DNA of 64,000 nt, from positions 1 through 64,000 of the forward strand of contig NZ_BMMM01000030.1 in assembly GCF_014645835.1 (NCBI RefSeq), read 5' to 3'. Shown here piece after piece: positions 53,837 to 62,619 of this stretch; position 1 is the stretch's first letter; every line of letters starts with the position of its first letter. The DNA is from Streptomyces albiflavescens (GTDB lineage: Bacteria; Actinomycetota; Actinomycetes; Streptomycetales; Streptomycetaceae). Both the position numbers and the translations under genes were made by a program. The notes beneath the pieces were generated by a model. The model was given only the letters and a program-made list of their open reading frames with translations. It ran no database searches and was not told the origin of the DNA.

Positions 53837-54100
53837 ACCACCCGCTCCCAGGTCGTACGAGCCGACCCCGGCGACGCCTTCACCTTTGTGGTCGGCGGCG
53901 CCGAAGACGGCATCGTGCAGTGGAGTTGGACCTTCCATCCCCAGGGACGCGGAACCGTCGTCGAGCAGTCCTGGCAACTCCTCCGCCTCGACCCGGTGCT
54001 GGGCACCACCCGCGGCGACCTCGACGCACTCCGCGACTACATGACGAACAGCGTCGAAGCCGCCCTGCTCTCCCTCGCCCGATGGATCGCCGAAGAGTGA
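53837..54100 (+). pseudogene. 3' half of the interrupted SRPBCC gene
   Basis: Reads TTRSQVVRADPGDAFTFVVG, EDGIVQWSWTFHPQGRGT and VEQSWQLLRLDPVLGTTRGD to a stop at 54098-54100. This is the C-terminal half of the same SRPBCC family as 50937-51174, in the frame restored by joining the ATGGA copies. A short frame starting at 53789 reads through it but has no ribosome site. Confidence 0.8.
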
Positions 54101-54172
54101 GGTTCCCAGGTGTGGCTTCGTCGACGGCGGCCGGTGTCGAGGAAGCGCCTTCAGCGGCTCCAACTACCGCCC

Positions 54173-54231
54173 ATTCGATCAAAGGACGCAAACGACACCT
54201 GATCATCGACACCCTCGGCCTGGTCCTCGCC
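54173..54231 (+). mobile_element. IS5-family transposase fragment
   Basis: SIKGRKRHLIIDTLGLVLA matches the conserved GRKRHxxVDTxGLxLA segment before the second catalytic Asp of IS5-type DDE transposases. Only about 20 codons remain. Confidence 0.65.
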
Positions 54232-54233
54232 AG

Positions 54234-54349
54234 GTTGCAGGGCATGCCGCTGTGAGCGCCACTACCGGTCGGCCCCGACCCAACCACCGACCAAGGAAGC
54301 CCGACCAGGATGACGAAGCAGACACAAAAGCCATGGTCGCGCTCGTGGT
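54234..54349 (+). repeat. Partial copy (A) of the ~560-bp repeat
   Basis: About 116 bp nearly identical to the middle of repeat copies B (56763-57326) and C (60274-60835), from GTTGCAGGGC to GCTCGTGGTC. Confidence 0.8.
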
Positions 54350-54360
54350 CTGGGTTCCAG

Positions 54361-55014
54361 TGGTCGTTGCAACACCTCAGCTCAGAGGTGGCAGTGGACT
54401 TCGAGATTCGTGGGGCCCGAGGCCTCAGGGCAACAGACCGCTGGTCCGGGAACGGGAGACATACACGTCGAACGCTGCCTACCTCGAAGATCTCGCCGCG
54501 TTCGTGGTGGCGGAGGGACGTACCGAGGCGGAAGGGCGCGTGCTCGCACGGTGGGTGATCGCGTCGGAGCGGATGACGTTCGGGTTTTACGACTCGGCGT
54601 ATGCGGGGTGGGTGCAGTCGCTCACGTGCACCATGACCGTCCGGAACGTGGTGCTCACGTGTTCGCACGCCCAAGGCACCCGCGAGGTAGTCCGCCGGAA
54701 GCACCGACAGCACCGGCCCGGCGTCGGGGGTGGTGTCTTGACCGCCGGTGATCAGCAGGCCGTCAGCGCCGACGAAATCGCGCCCCGCGAACCGAGACGG
54801 GTACAGCGTCACCGGGGACGTGGCCTTGATCCAGGGACGAAATGATTTCGACAGGGTGAAGTGGAGCCTGTGGGGCGGTGTGGTCGGGAGCCGAGTCTTC
54901 GACAACGAGAATGGAGCCACCCTGTGTGACGGTGTGACATGCCGCTATCGGCGTAATAGGCGGGTTGGTCTGTTTGGGCGGGGCACTCTGTGCGGGTTGA
55001 TCACGGTCGTGTCA
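54361..55014. other. Gene-fragment mosaic
   Basis: Rightward frames here (for example YLEDLAAFVVAEGRTEAEGR) and leftward ones (VGADGLLITGGQDTTPDAG) look like pieces of genes but none has both ends or a ribosome site. I do not recognise the families. Confidence 0.3.
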
Positions 55015-55500
55015 GGAGACTGTGGGTGTACCGATCACGTGAGTGGCTGTACGAGCGGATTCGTCGGGACAGGCGAGAGGACCCGGAGGGCTCGGGACGG
55101 GCGCTGGCTCTGAAGTACCGGGTGGTCGCGGAACACGGTGGCGAAGGCGCTGTGGCATCCAGTGCCGTTGAAGCGGAAGAAGCCAACGCCGAGGGAGAGA
55201 GTGCCGGAGCCGGTGAAGGGCTTCATCGACGCGATGTTGCGCGCGGACTTGGCGGGGCCGAAGAAGCAGCGGCACTTCATCGACCGGGTCTTGCAGCGGC
55301 TGCCCGCAGAACACGACTTCGAGCAGGCGTCGTATTCGACGGTGCGGGACTACATGCGCAGGCGCCGCCCTTCAATGAGCCGAGGCTCTGTGCGGCCATC
55401 GCCGACCGGATCACCTTCCGCTGCACACTGATCCAGACCGGCACCGACTCCTACCGCTTCCAGCAACCGAAGCCGACCGCACCACGCGCACCGTGTCACC
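55015..55500 (+). mobile_element. IS21-family relic (istA start fused to istB end)
   Basis: The first part resembles IstA: WLYERIRRDRREDPEG, then after a frame change VAKALWHPVPLKRKKPTP, EPVKGFIDAMLRADLAGPKK and ASYSTVRDYMRRRRP. At about 55368 it joins directly to AAIADRITFRCTLIQTGTDS plus YRF, resembling the C-terminus of the IstB helper ATPase. The catalytic domain of istA and most of istB are deleted, so the element is dead. Confidence 0.7.
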
Positions 55501-55591
55501 AGGCCGACTCCGGCACTGACCCCGGCGGCCGGCCCAGGCAGGTACGGCGAGCGCCTTCAGGACAGTGGCCCTGCGAAGGGGAACGAACATT

Positions 55592-56776
55592 ATGGATGAG
55601 AGGGCTGGGCAGCTTCACGGACTGCTCGAGGAAGCAGACGCGGCGGCACCGGTGGAGTCGCTCGACGTGGTCGCCGAGGACCTGCGCCGGCGCTTCGGCG
55701 CAGAGACGGTCTCCTTCCTCATCGTGGACCTCACCGGCAGGGCGGTGGTCCGGCTGACCACCGCCGGCAGCGTCAAGTCCGGCCGACGCGCCGAGCGCAT
55801 CGAGCTGTTCGGCAGCGTCTACGGACAAGTGGTGCGCACCCAGCAGTCCCACCAGGAACCGGTCGCCCGCGGACAGCTGGTGATCACTCCGGTCACGAAC
55901 CGGGGAGACGCCATCGGACTGCTTGAGCTGACCCTGCCCACCTCACCTGAAGAGCCGGTGCTGCGCGCCGTGCGCGAGGCCGCCCGCGCACTGGCCTACA
56001 TCGTGATCGCCAACCAGCGGTACACCGACCTCTACACCTGGGGCAAGCGCACCACCCCCCTCAGCCTCCCCGCGGAGATCCAATACCGGCTACTGCCCGC
56101 CTCACTGTCCTGCGAGACGGCCCAATTCGCGATGAGTTGCGCCTTGGAACCCTCCGCAAGCATCAGCGGCGACACCTTCGACTACGCCCTGGACCGCGAG
56201 ACCCTGCACGTGTCGCTCACCGACCCCATGGGTCACGACCTCGACGCCGCTCTGCTCGCCACCGTCCTCGTGGGCGCCCTGCGCCGCGCCCGCCGCGCAG
56301 GAGCCGGCATCACCGAGCAAGCCCGGCAAGCCAACCAGGCCCTTCTCGACTACGACCGGGGCCATTCCACCGGGCAACTCCTGCGCATCAACCTCCGCGA
56401 CGGCCAGACCCAGTTCGTCAACGCCGGGCACCCCTGGCCACTGCGGGTACGCCAGGGACGGGTCGAAGAAGTCACCATCGCGATCGATGCACCCTTGGGT
56501 CTGTTGCGCCCCCATACCTACCAGATCCAGAGCCTGGACCTCCGCCCCCGCGATCGCCTGGTCATGCTCACCGACGGCATGCTCGAAGGCGGCTCCGAAG
56601 GCGTCGACCTCGCCGCTGTCCTGCACGACTCCCAAGACCTCCACCCCCGTGAGACCGCACTGGCCCTGACCACAGCGGTCCTGGAGGCCAATGGCGGCAG
56701 GCTGGTTGACGACGCCAGCGTCATCGTCCTGGACTGGCACGGAGCGCACCGTCCAACCAGCACCAGCCCACCCTGA
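55592..56776 (+). CDS. SpoIIE-type PP2C serine phosphatase with GAF-like domain
   Basis: A 394-residue protein: N-terminal sensory GAF-like domain (about 20-165: LRRRFGAETVSFLIVDLTGR) and C-terminal PP2C/SpoIIE phosphatase (about 180-385), with ISGDTFDYALD and SLTDPMGHDLDAALLATVLV, GHPWPLRVRQG and MLTDGMLEGGSEGVD supplying the metal-binding aspartates. Such enzymes dephosphorylate anti-anti-sigma factors in Streptomyces stress and development circuits. ATG 55592 follows GAAGGGGAACG. Its last codons are shared with the start of repeat copy B, so the C-terminus may have been altered. Confidence 0.9.
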   Translation: MDERAGQLHGLLEEADAAAPVESLDVVAEDLRRRFGAETVSFLIVDLTGRAVVRLTTAGSVKSGRRAERIELFGSVYGQVVRTQQSHQEPVARGQLVITPVTNRGDAIGLLELTLPTSPEEPVLRAVREAARALAYIVIANQRYTDLYTWGKRTTPLSLPAEIQYRLLPASLSCETAQFAMSCALEPSASISGDTFDYALDRETLHVSLTDPMGHDLDAALLATVLVGALRRARRAGAGITEQARQANQALLDYDRGHSTGQLLRINLRDGQTQFVNAGHPWPLRVRQGRVEEVTIAIDAPLGLLRPHTYQIQSLDLRPRDRLVMLTDGMLEGGSEGVDLAAVLHDSQDLHPRETALALTTAVLEANGGRLVDDASVIVLDWHGAHRPTSTSPP

Positions 56777-57326
56777 CCCCGGCCACACCCAAGACAGCCC
56801 ACGCCACACTGGGCCCCGAAATGGGAGCCGAGCCCGTCACACCCGCGCCTGCCAGGGACGCCGGCAGCCGGACGCGCGCGTCTGCGCACCGGCGACGTCG
56901 CCTGTGCTCCTGCGCAACCACGCCGAATAGGAAGCCTGCGCATAGCCCGACACGTCGGCGGTCCTCCTCGCGGGCAGAGGGCCGGAGCCTTCGGCGTAGC
57001 CGCCTGCCCCCTGTTCGGAGTTGCAGGGCCTGCCGCTGTGAGCGCCACTACCGGTCGGCCCCGACCCAACCACCGACCAAAGGAGCCCGACCAGGATGAC
57101 GAAGCAGACACAAACGCCATGGTCGCGCTCGTGGTCGCCCGACCACGGCCCCGACCAAGACCGATTCAGTGCCTGACCGGTAGATCCGTGTGTCTCGCGG
57201 CCACCTCGTGCTCAGAAACGACGGCGATCTCAGATGCGCGCACTCCCATGAAGCCGTCGATAGCCATGTTGGGATGTGCAGCGCAGCCCAACGAGGAAGT
57301 CGCAGTCGCCTCCTGGCGAACGAGTC
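56763..57326 (+). repeat. Long direct repeat, copy B (~564 bp)
   Basis: Highly similar along its length to copy C at 60274-60835, and to copy A in part. It begins within the last codons of the phosphatase gene. The reverse strand has a short frame (MAIDGFMGVRASEIAVVSEH...) that is shifted by one base in copy C, so no protein appears conserved. Function unknown. Confidence 0.85.
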
Positions 57327-57414
57327 TGTCGACGCGGCCTGACATCGAACGCGAACCTCGTCCGGACCTCTCCGGGCGGGGCTCTTGTGTGTCAGAGTCC
57401 TGACGCCTGAGCTG

Positions 57415-57543
57415 TTACGCCTCTTGCGCCCGCCAGTAGGTCACCCAGTCGTGGGCGAGCCGCGCCATGTTCTTCTTCCAGTCCTGTGGATCGTTGCGGG
57501 CGATCTCGTCCCAGGTTCGTGCGTTCGCCTCGGAGAACGCCAT
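57415..57543 (-). CDS. Small hypothetical protein
   Basis: A 42-residue frame, MAFSEANARTWDEIARNDPQ to VTYWRAQEA, from ATG 57543. The frame continues open upstream to 57738 without a better start. Unrecognised; no clear ribosome site. Confidence 0.3.
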   Translation of the reverse strand: MAFSEANARTWDEIARNDPQDWKKNMARLAHDWVTYWRAQEA

Positions 57544-57602
57544 CACGGAGGGATGGGGAGCGGTTGTCCTCAAATGCAGCTGACTGACCTGCGGAAACGA
57601 CG

Positions 57603-57647
57603 AAGCCCCGTCCACCTCCCAGAGGCTAGGGAAGGCAAACGGGGCTT
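57603..57647. terminator. Long-loop inverted repeat, possible terminator
   Basis: AAGCCCCGT (57603-57611) and ACGGGGCTT (57639-57647) are perfect 9-bp arms around a 27-base loop. Confidence 0.4.
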
Positions 57648-57821
57648 GTAACCCGCTGCGACTCACTGACGTGAGACTGGGAGAGCGGGGATACACCCCC
57701 GACCCTGGCGCCGGCGAACCAGGGGCGAGGCTCGTCACGCAGCGGGCAGGATCCGGGAGAGGCCGACCTCACTCGACTCACCGGACCCTGCCGCCCCGCC
57801 GCGCGCCGGCGGCACGGGCCT

Positions 57822-58088
57822 CTAGCGCGCGGGCTCGGGGGGTGGCTCGTCCTCCGGTGCAGATACGGCGACGAGCCGCCAGCCGGTCTGACGCAGGAGC
57901 CTGTACCGGTCATGCGTGGGGTTGCGCCGGATGTGGACATTCGCCCACGCGCTCGCCCCGTCGGTGTCTTTGATGTCCTGCCACTCGATACACGAAGCGC
58001 ATTCGACCCACCGACGGACAGGGAGATCGTCCAGCGTGGCGCGTGTACTCACTGCGGGGTACGCGAAGGTGCGGAGGGCTTCCGTCAT
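57822..58088 (-). CDS. Small DUF7848-like protein with CxxC
   Basis: An 88-residue protein, MTEALRTFAYPAVSTRATLD to DEPPPEPAR, with VECASCIEWQD and a mid-domain HIRRNPTHDRYRLLRQTGW. It resembles the small Streptomyces DUF7848-type proteins often encoded beside XRE/DUF397 regulators. Its ATG overlaps the upstream gene's stop by 4 bp (ATGA), implying coupled translation. Function unknown. Confidence 0.65.
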   Translation of the reverse strand: MTEALRTFAYPAVSTRATLDDLPVRRWVECASCIEWQDIKDTDGASAWANVHIRRNPTHDRYRLLRQTGWRLVAVSAPEDEPPPEPAR

Positions 58089-58309
58089 CGCCGCGCCTTC
58101 TTCTGACCGGGAGTGTCCTGATGGCGCCTCAACTCGACGATTAGGTCCGACGCACGGGAGAGGCCATACTCCAGGCTCTTCGCGTTTCGGGCGGACTTCC
58201 ACTGCTTCACGAGCGCCGCGCATACATCGCACCCCGGCGTAGGTTCCGGGTCCCCGGATAGCGGGTCTGTGAGCTGAATCGGATCTCTCAGCGTCGTCTC
58301 GAGTGCCAT
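58085..58309 (-). CDS. Small CxxC protein of an XRE regulatory locus
   Basis: A 74-residue protein with PGCDVCAALVKQWKSARNAK and a helical, basic C-terminus. It is translationally coupled to the next gene (ATGA at 58085-58088) and lies 90 bp after the XRE gene. I do not recognise a named domain; the CxxC suggests a small zinc-binding protein. Confidence 0.65.
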   Translation of the reverse strand: MALETTLRDPIQLTDPLSGDPEPTPGCDVCAALVKQWKSARNAKSLEYGLSRASDLIVELRRHQDTPGQKKARR

Positions 58310-58399
58310 CCCTACACCTCCGCGGCGGACTTTGATGCTTCGACGCTACGAGGGGGCGGCAGACGACTTCCACGAGGTTCTATGGAATTCTGTGCAGGT

Positions 58400-59251
58400 T
58401 TAGCCGAGGGAGGTAACTGCGGCCGTGACGATTGCCCGCGCGTCTGTCCCGTAGACAGCAAGAGCGGCCAATTCCTCGAAGGCATGGGCGTATTGCGCGA
58501 TCTCACCGGGCGTCGTCACGGTGACAGCGGCCGTCAGCAACTCCACATGAACGCGTGACTCGTCGAAGATGTTGAACGTCTCCAGCGTCCACATGTCCCG
58601 CGTGCGGCCGGCCGGAATGACGCCGACGGAGACCGCCGGGTACGCCATGACGGCCAGGAGATGGCCGAGTTGCCCGGCCATGGTCTCCGCTCCTCCGACG
58701 ACATGCCGGAGTACGGACTCTTCCAGGAGGAAGGCTAAGCGGTGGTCCCCCTCGCGGATGATGCGTGACCGCTCGACGCGGGCGGCTGCTGCGTCTTCCA
58801 CGTCATCCGGGGTGCCGTGCACGCGCGCGATGGAGCCGAGGAGCGCAGCCGCGTACTCGTGCGTCTGGAGAAGCCCCGGGACAACGCTGGAGCTGTAGAC
58901 GCGGAACAGCCGTGTGCGCTCGTAGAGCGGGACACGTGCCTCCTGGAGCCGTCGCAGCCCGGTGCGCTGCACGCGGCGCCACTCGACGTACATCGAGTCG
59001 GCCGTGCGGTTCGCCGCAATCAGGTCCGGGACCTGGTTCGCGGCGTCGCATGCGAGGCACCATGCGCGGATGTCGTCGTCGGATGGCGGCGTGGTGGCGT
59101 TCTGGATCCGTGACACCTTCGACGGCTGCCACCCCGTCCGGGCCGCGATGTCCCGACCCGTCAGCCCAGCGTCGAGGCGTATCTCTCGAAGGCGTCCGGC
59201 GATCTCGCTTCGGACAGCCTGAAGGCTGGATGACGGGTACGGGGGTGGCAT
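58400..59251 (-). CDS. XRE-family regulator with DUF5753 domain
   Basis: A 283-residue regulator of the WhiJ/BldB-associated type: N-terminal helix-turn-helix (LREIRLDAGLTGRDIAARTG, WQPSKVSRIQNA) and C-terminal DUF5753 (FRVYSSSVVPGLLQTHEYAA, LAFLLEESVLRHVVGGAE, VSVGVIPAG). In Streptomyces such proteins pair with small DUF397/DUF6879 partners. Start ATG 59251 gives MPPPYPSSSLQAV. It is the central gene of the segment between repeat copies B and C. Confidence 0.92.
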   Translation of the reverse strand: MPPPYPSSSLQAVRSEIAGRLREIRLDAGLTGRDIAARTGWQPSKVSRIQNATTPPSDDDIRAWCLACDAANQVPDLIAANRTADSMYVEWRRVQRTGLRRLQEARVPLYERTRLFRVYSSSVVPGLLQTHEYAAALLGSIARVHGTPDDVEDAAAARVERSRIIREGDHRLAFLLEESVLRHVVGGAETMAGQLGHLLAVMAYPAVSVGVIPAGRTRDMWTLETFNIFDESRVHVELLTAAVTVTTPGEIAQYAHAFEELAALAVYGTDARAIVTAAVTSLG

Positions 59252-59263
59252 CGTCGGGGGCGC

Positions 59264-59788
59264 TTAGATCCTGAAGTCCTCGTGCGGGATGGCTCGCTCC
59301 CAGACTGCCTCGAAGGCCTCTGCGTGGCGCTTCACGACGTCCGGTGCGTCCTCCATCGCGTGCCCGACGAACGCTCCGTCGCCGGAGAAGAGTCCGAAGC
59401 GGATGAGCCGCCCGTCGAAGAGCCATAGGTCGTTGCCCGGGAGCAGCAGATCTGACGCCAGGCGCCGCGGGAGCCACCGGACATCTTCGCCGGCCGCGAT
59501 GTTCTGCGGCGTGCACGAGTGCTCGAACCGGATGTAGTCGCTCACAGGCTCCGACACCACACGGGCGCGACGGACGACAACTCCACGGCTCACAGCGTCG
59601 GCCGCCGTGGTGTGGAAGTCGTTCCACCACGTTGCCCGGTCGGCCAGGTCGTACCGGTGTCCCGCGAGCCAGGACGCGAAGTCCTCGTCCTCTTCCGCAA
59701 CCCCGTAAACGTCGCGCATCTCCAGGTGCACGGCCGATCGTCGACAACCCGCCAGCAGCTCAGCGAAGGGCGGAACCTTCTGCGGCAT
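59264..59788 (-). CDS. DUF6879-family protein
   Basis: A 174-residue protein, FAELLAGCRRSAVHLEMRDV, ATWWNDFHTTAADAVSRGVV and EDVRWLPRRLASDLLLPGND, matching the DUF6879 proteins that commonly lie next to XRE/DUF5753 regulators. It is 12 bp upstream of the regulator, so probably one operon, and may be its partner. Biochemical role unknown. Confidence 0.85.
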   Translation of the reverse strand: MPQKVPPFAELLAGCRRSAVHLEMRDVYGVAEEDEDFASWLAGHRYDLADRATWWNDFHTTAADAVSRGVVVRRARVVSEPVSDYIRFEHSCTPQNIAAGEDVRWLPRRLASDLLLPGNDLWLFDGRLIRFGLFSGDGAFVGHAMEDAPDVVKRHAEAFEAVWERAIPHEDFRI

Positions 59789-60002
59789 CGCACGCCTCCC
59801 TGATCACGTCCATCATGCGGGCGGGCAGCCTGACGACTGCCTCAGTGTCGGGAATGGGCCCCGTGGACAGGCATTCTTCCTCAAGAGTGTCGTCCGCCTT
59901 CCAGCCCTGGAACACGAACTCTTGCTTCTCCTCGTCGAGCCACACCGTCGGGCAGTTGTCCCCATTGGTGTTGGGGTCCTTCGCGATGAACCGTAGCGCC
60001 AT
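59760..60002 (-). CDS. Small acidic protein of the XRE/DUF6879 operon
   Basis: An 80-residue protein from ATG 60002, MALRFIAKDPNTNGDNCPTV to RMMDVIREACDAAEGSALR. It overlaps the start of the DUF6879-type gene by 29 bp. Similar small proteins occur at the head of such loci in Streptomyces. No domain name recognised. Confidence 0.7.
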   Translation of the reverse strand: MALRFIAKDPNTNGDNCPTVWLDEEKQEFVFQGWKADDTLEEECLSTGPIPDTEAVVRLPARMMDVIREACDAAEGSALR

Positions 60003-60273
60003 GATGACCTCCGAGGGCACGTGGATTGCGCAATGTTCTACGAACATCACGCCCACGGGTGGCGCCGTCAAGGGGGCGTTACACGCCAGCAGTTCGGCGC
60101 GCTGCTAGTCGAAGTCGACCCCGAACGCGGCGTCTGAATGGCAGAACGCGCAGACCCATAGCTGTCCGTCGACGATTGCCACGCGCGCGTCCATCCCGCT
60201 CACCGCGCGCGACAGGGGGCCTGCCAGGTTGCAGTCAGCAGTGTGGACGGACGCGGGTACGGGACCGTCGGAA

Positions 60274-60835
60274 CCAGCCCACCCTGACCCCGGCCACACC
60301 CAAGACAGTGCACGCCACACTGGGCCCCCGGAAAGGGAGCCGGGCCCGTCACACCTGTGCCGGTCAGGCACGCCGGCAGCCGGACGCGCGCGTCTGCGCA
60401 CCGTCGACGTCGCCTGCGCTCCTGCGCAACCACGCCGAAAAGGTAGCCTGCGCATAGCCCGACGCGTCCGCGGTCCCCCACGTGGGCAGAGGGCCGGAGT
60501 CTTCGGCGTAGCCGCCTGCCCCCTGTTCGGAGTTGCAGGGCCTGCCGCTGCGCGCCACTACCGGTCGGCCCCGACCCAACCACCGACCAAGGGAGCCCGA
60601 CCAGGATGACGAAGCAGACACAATGGCCACGATTGCGCGCGCGGTCGCCCGACCACGGCCCTGACCAAGACCGATTCAATGCCTGACCGGTAGATCCGTG
60701 TGCCTCGCGGCCAACTCGTACGCAGAACGACGGCGAGCTCAGATGCGCGCACTCTCATGAAGCCATCGATAGCCATGCTGGGATGCGCAGCGCAGCCCAA
60801 CGAGGAAGTCGCAGTCGCCTCCTGGCAAACGAGTC
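60274..60835 (+). repeat. Long direct repeat, copy C (~562 bp)
   Basis: Second long copy, in the same orientation as copy B, with scattered substitutions and small indels. The two bound about 2.95 kb carrying the XRE/DUF6879-type operon. Confidence 0.85.
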
Positions 60836-61651
60836 GTGCGCTGCGTAGCTGCGCAGTCGTCTCCGGCGCCCAGTGCGCACGGTGCGCACGCCCTTCTGTG
60901 GCCGGGTGCGCAGCGTTCGTCTGATGTCCGCAGCAGGCGTTCTCCGACCAACCGGTGATCCGGATGAAGCGGGTCCCGGTGGTGTGCCCGATCTGCTCGG
61001 GTCCCTCGCCACGCAGCACGGCAACGTCCCTCCGCATCGGCAGGCCGGGCGCCGGGCTGGACATGGTGAAAAGTGAGCTGTCTCCCGTGAGCAGCGATGG
61101 TGAGGCGCCAACGGTTGAACCATCTGTTGCGGCAACTCTTGAACCTAACTGTTGCGTCAACGGTTCCCCACCTTCTCTCAACACCTGTGCGTAGGCACAG
61201 GTCAGCCCCCTCTTGAGGCGTGGTCGGGGAGCTGACATCCCCTCTGCTGCCGCTGCTCCCATGCCCGGTGGAGAAGAAAGAAGGGTGGTGGGCGGGCTGG
61301 GTCGGCGCGGCGGCCTCGGGGATCGGGGCCGGTTCAACATGGTTGCGCGTCGGCGGCGGCCTCCGCGCTGGCCGCTGACGCGGCTTGAGAGGGGGGAGCG
61401 GCGAGGTGCTGGAGAGGGCTGTGAATTGGCGACCTCGACGGTCCGCGCTGCGACCCGGTTGGGCGGTAGGTCCACAGCCAGGCATCAGCTCGCAGCATCC
61501 TGCAGTCCCGAGCTTTGCGGCACCTCCAGTGGCCGCACGCCTCGGCCCGCTCGCGGGCGGTCGGACGTCGGCGCGGTGAGTTTCGTAACGCGCCCAATAC
61601 ACCGGTCATCTGATCGATCCCACGGACCGCCACATGCGCCACTGTCGAAGC
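60836..61651. other. Noncoding or decayed DNA
   Basis: No gene I can support. The sequence near 61100-61160 has several short copies of CAACGGTT/GTTGCG-like words around TTGAACC, possibly a decayed operator. Confidence 0.35.
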
Positions 61652-62476
61652 ATGACTGATACCCCCCACCCCATATCCGCGGAGCCGGAGCGCGCCCCTG
61701 AGCCCGCAAACGGTCCGGCCCGCGCAACGCGCAGATCTGTCATCGCCACCCTGGGCGGCGCGACCCTCGGAGTGGCCGCCCTCGGGCTGACGGGCTCCGC
61801 GACCGCACAGACGACCGCTGCCACGGACCGGAACGCCGCGGCCCAGTTACCCGCCCGGCCGGCCGCCGCCTGCGTCCTCACGCCCGAACAGACCGAGGGG
61901 CCCTACTACTTGGACCTGGAAACGGTCCGCAAGAACATCACTGAAGGCAAGGCCGGCGTGCCGCTCACCCTCCGCGTCACGGTGATCGACACCAGGACCT
62001 GCTCCCCGCTGCCCAGCACGGCGGTCGACATCTGGCACTGTGACGCGCTGGGGATCTACTCGGGATACGTGGCCGGTGGTTCCACTCCGGACACGACCTT
62101 CCTGCGTGGCGTGCAACTGACCGACTCCGCCGGTGTCGCGGAATTCACCGCGATTTACCCGGGCTGGTACGTCGGCCGTGCCCTGCACATCCACGTCAAG
62201 ACACATGTCGGCGGGACGGTTTCCGGCGGGGTGTACCGGGGAGGCCATGTGTCCCATACCGGCCAGCTCTACTTCCCGGAGACGTACAACAGCAGGGTCG
62301 CCGCCCTGGCCCCCTACCGGAACAACACGGCCACCCGCACGCTCAACGCGCGAGACGGCATCTACCGCAACGGCGGATCGTCGACCCTGCTGACCATCAC
62401 ACCGGTGGGCAGCGACCTCAGCAAGGGAGTGACCGGAGCCGTCGTGCTCGGCATAGATCCCGCCGCCACACCCTGA
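61652..62476 (+). CDS. Secreted intradiol ring-cleavage dioxygenase-like protein
   Basis: A 274-residue protein with a twin-arginine-type signal (RATRRSVIATLGGATLGVAA) and an intradiol dioxygenase core: TPEQTEGPYYLD (first Tyr ligand), VDIWHCDALGIYSGY, and YPGWYVGRALHIHVKTHVGG, which supplies Tyr and two His iron ligands. The family cleaves catechol-type aromatics with Fe(III); exported members are common in actinomycetes. ATG 61652 follows a GAAG. It may degrade extracellular aromatics. Confidence 0.9.
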   Translation: MTDTPHPISAEPERAPEPANGPARATRRSVIATLGGATLGVAALGLTGSATAQTTAATDRNAAAQLPARPAAACVLTPEQTEGPYYLDLETVRKNITEGKAGVPLTLRVTVIDTRTCSPLPSTAVDIWHCDALGIYSGYVAGGSTPDTTFLRGVQLTDSAGVAEFTAIYPGWYVGRALHIHVKTHVGGTVSGGVYRGGHVSHTGQLYFPETYNSRVAALAPYRNNTATRTLNARDGIYRNGGSSTLLTITPVGSDLSKGVTGAVVLGIDPAATP

Positions 62477-62488
62477 CGCGCACTCACG

Positions 62489-62527
62489 AGCGGTAGTCGG
62501 TTCACTTCGAAGGTCCCGGCTACCGCT
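62489..62527 (+). terminator. Hairpin terminator after dioxygenase
   Basis: AGCGGTAGTCGG (62489-62500) pairs with CCGGCTACCGCT (62516-62527), with one wobble and a 15-base loop. Confidence 0.6.
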
Positions 62528-62619
62528 GGTGTGTCGTCAACGGCCGCCGTGCGCGCGCGAAGGGACACGCAGATGGACTCGATGGTTTCGTCCCTGGAAC
62601 GTGCGGCCAGGAATCGGGG

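Noticed and set aside
53789..54100. Independent 103-residue protein
   Set aside because: It is explained as the 3' half of the split SRPBCC gene; the first residues are insert DNA and there is no ribosome site.
57415..57738. 107-residue protein using the full open frame
   Set aside because: No start signal upstream, and the first part covers an inverted repeat; only the short C-terminal frame was kept, with low confidence.
60558..61602. Long leftward frames across repeat copy C
   Set aside because: They run through repeat DNA whose reading frame is shifted relative to copy B and have no recognisable domain.
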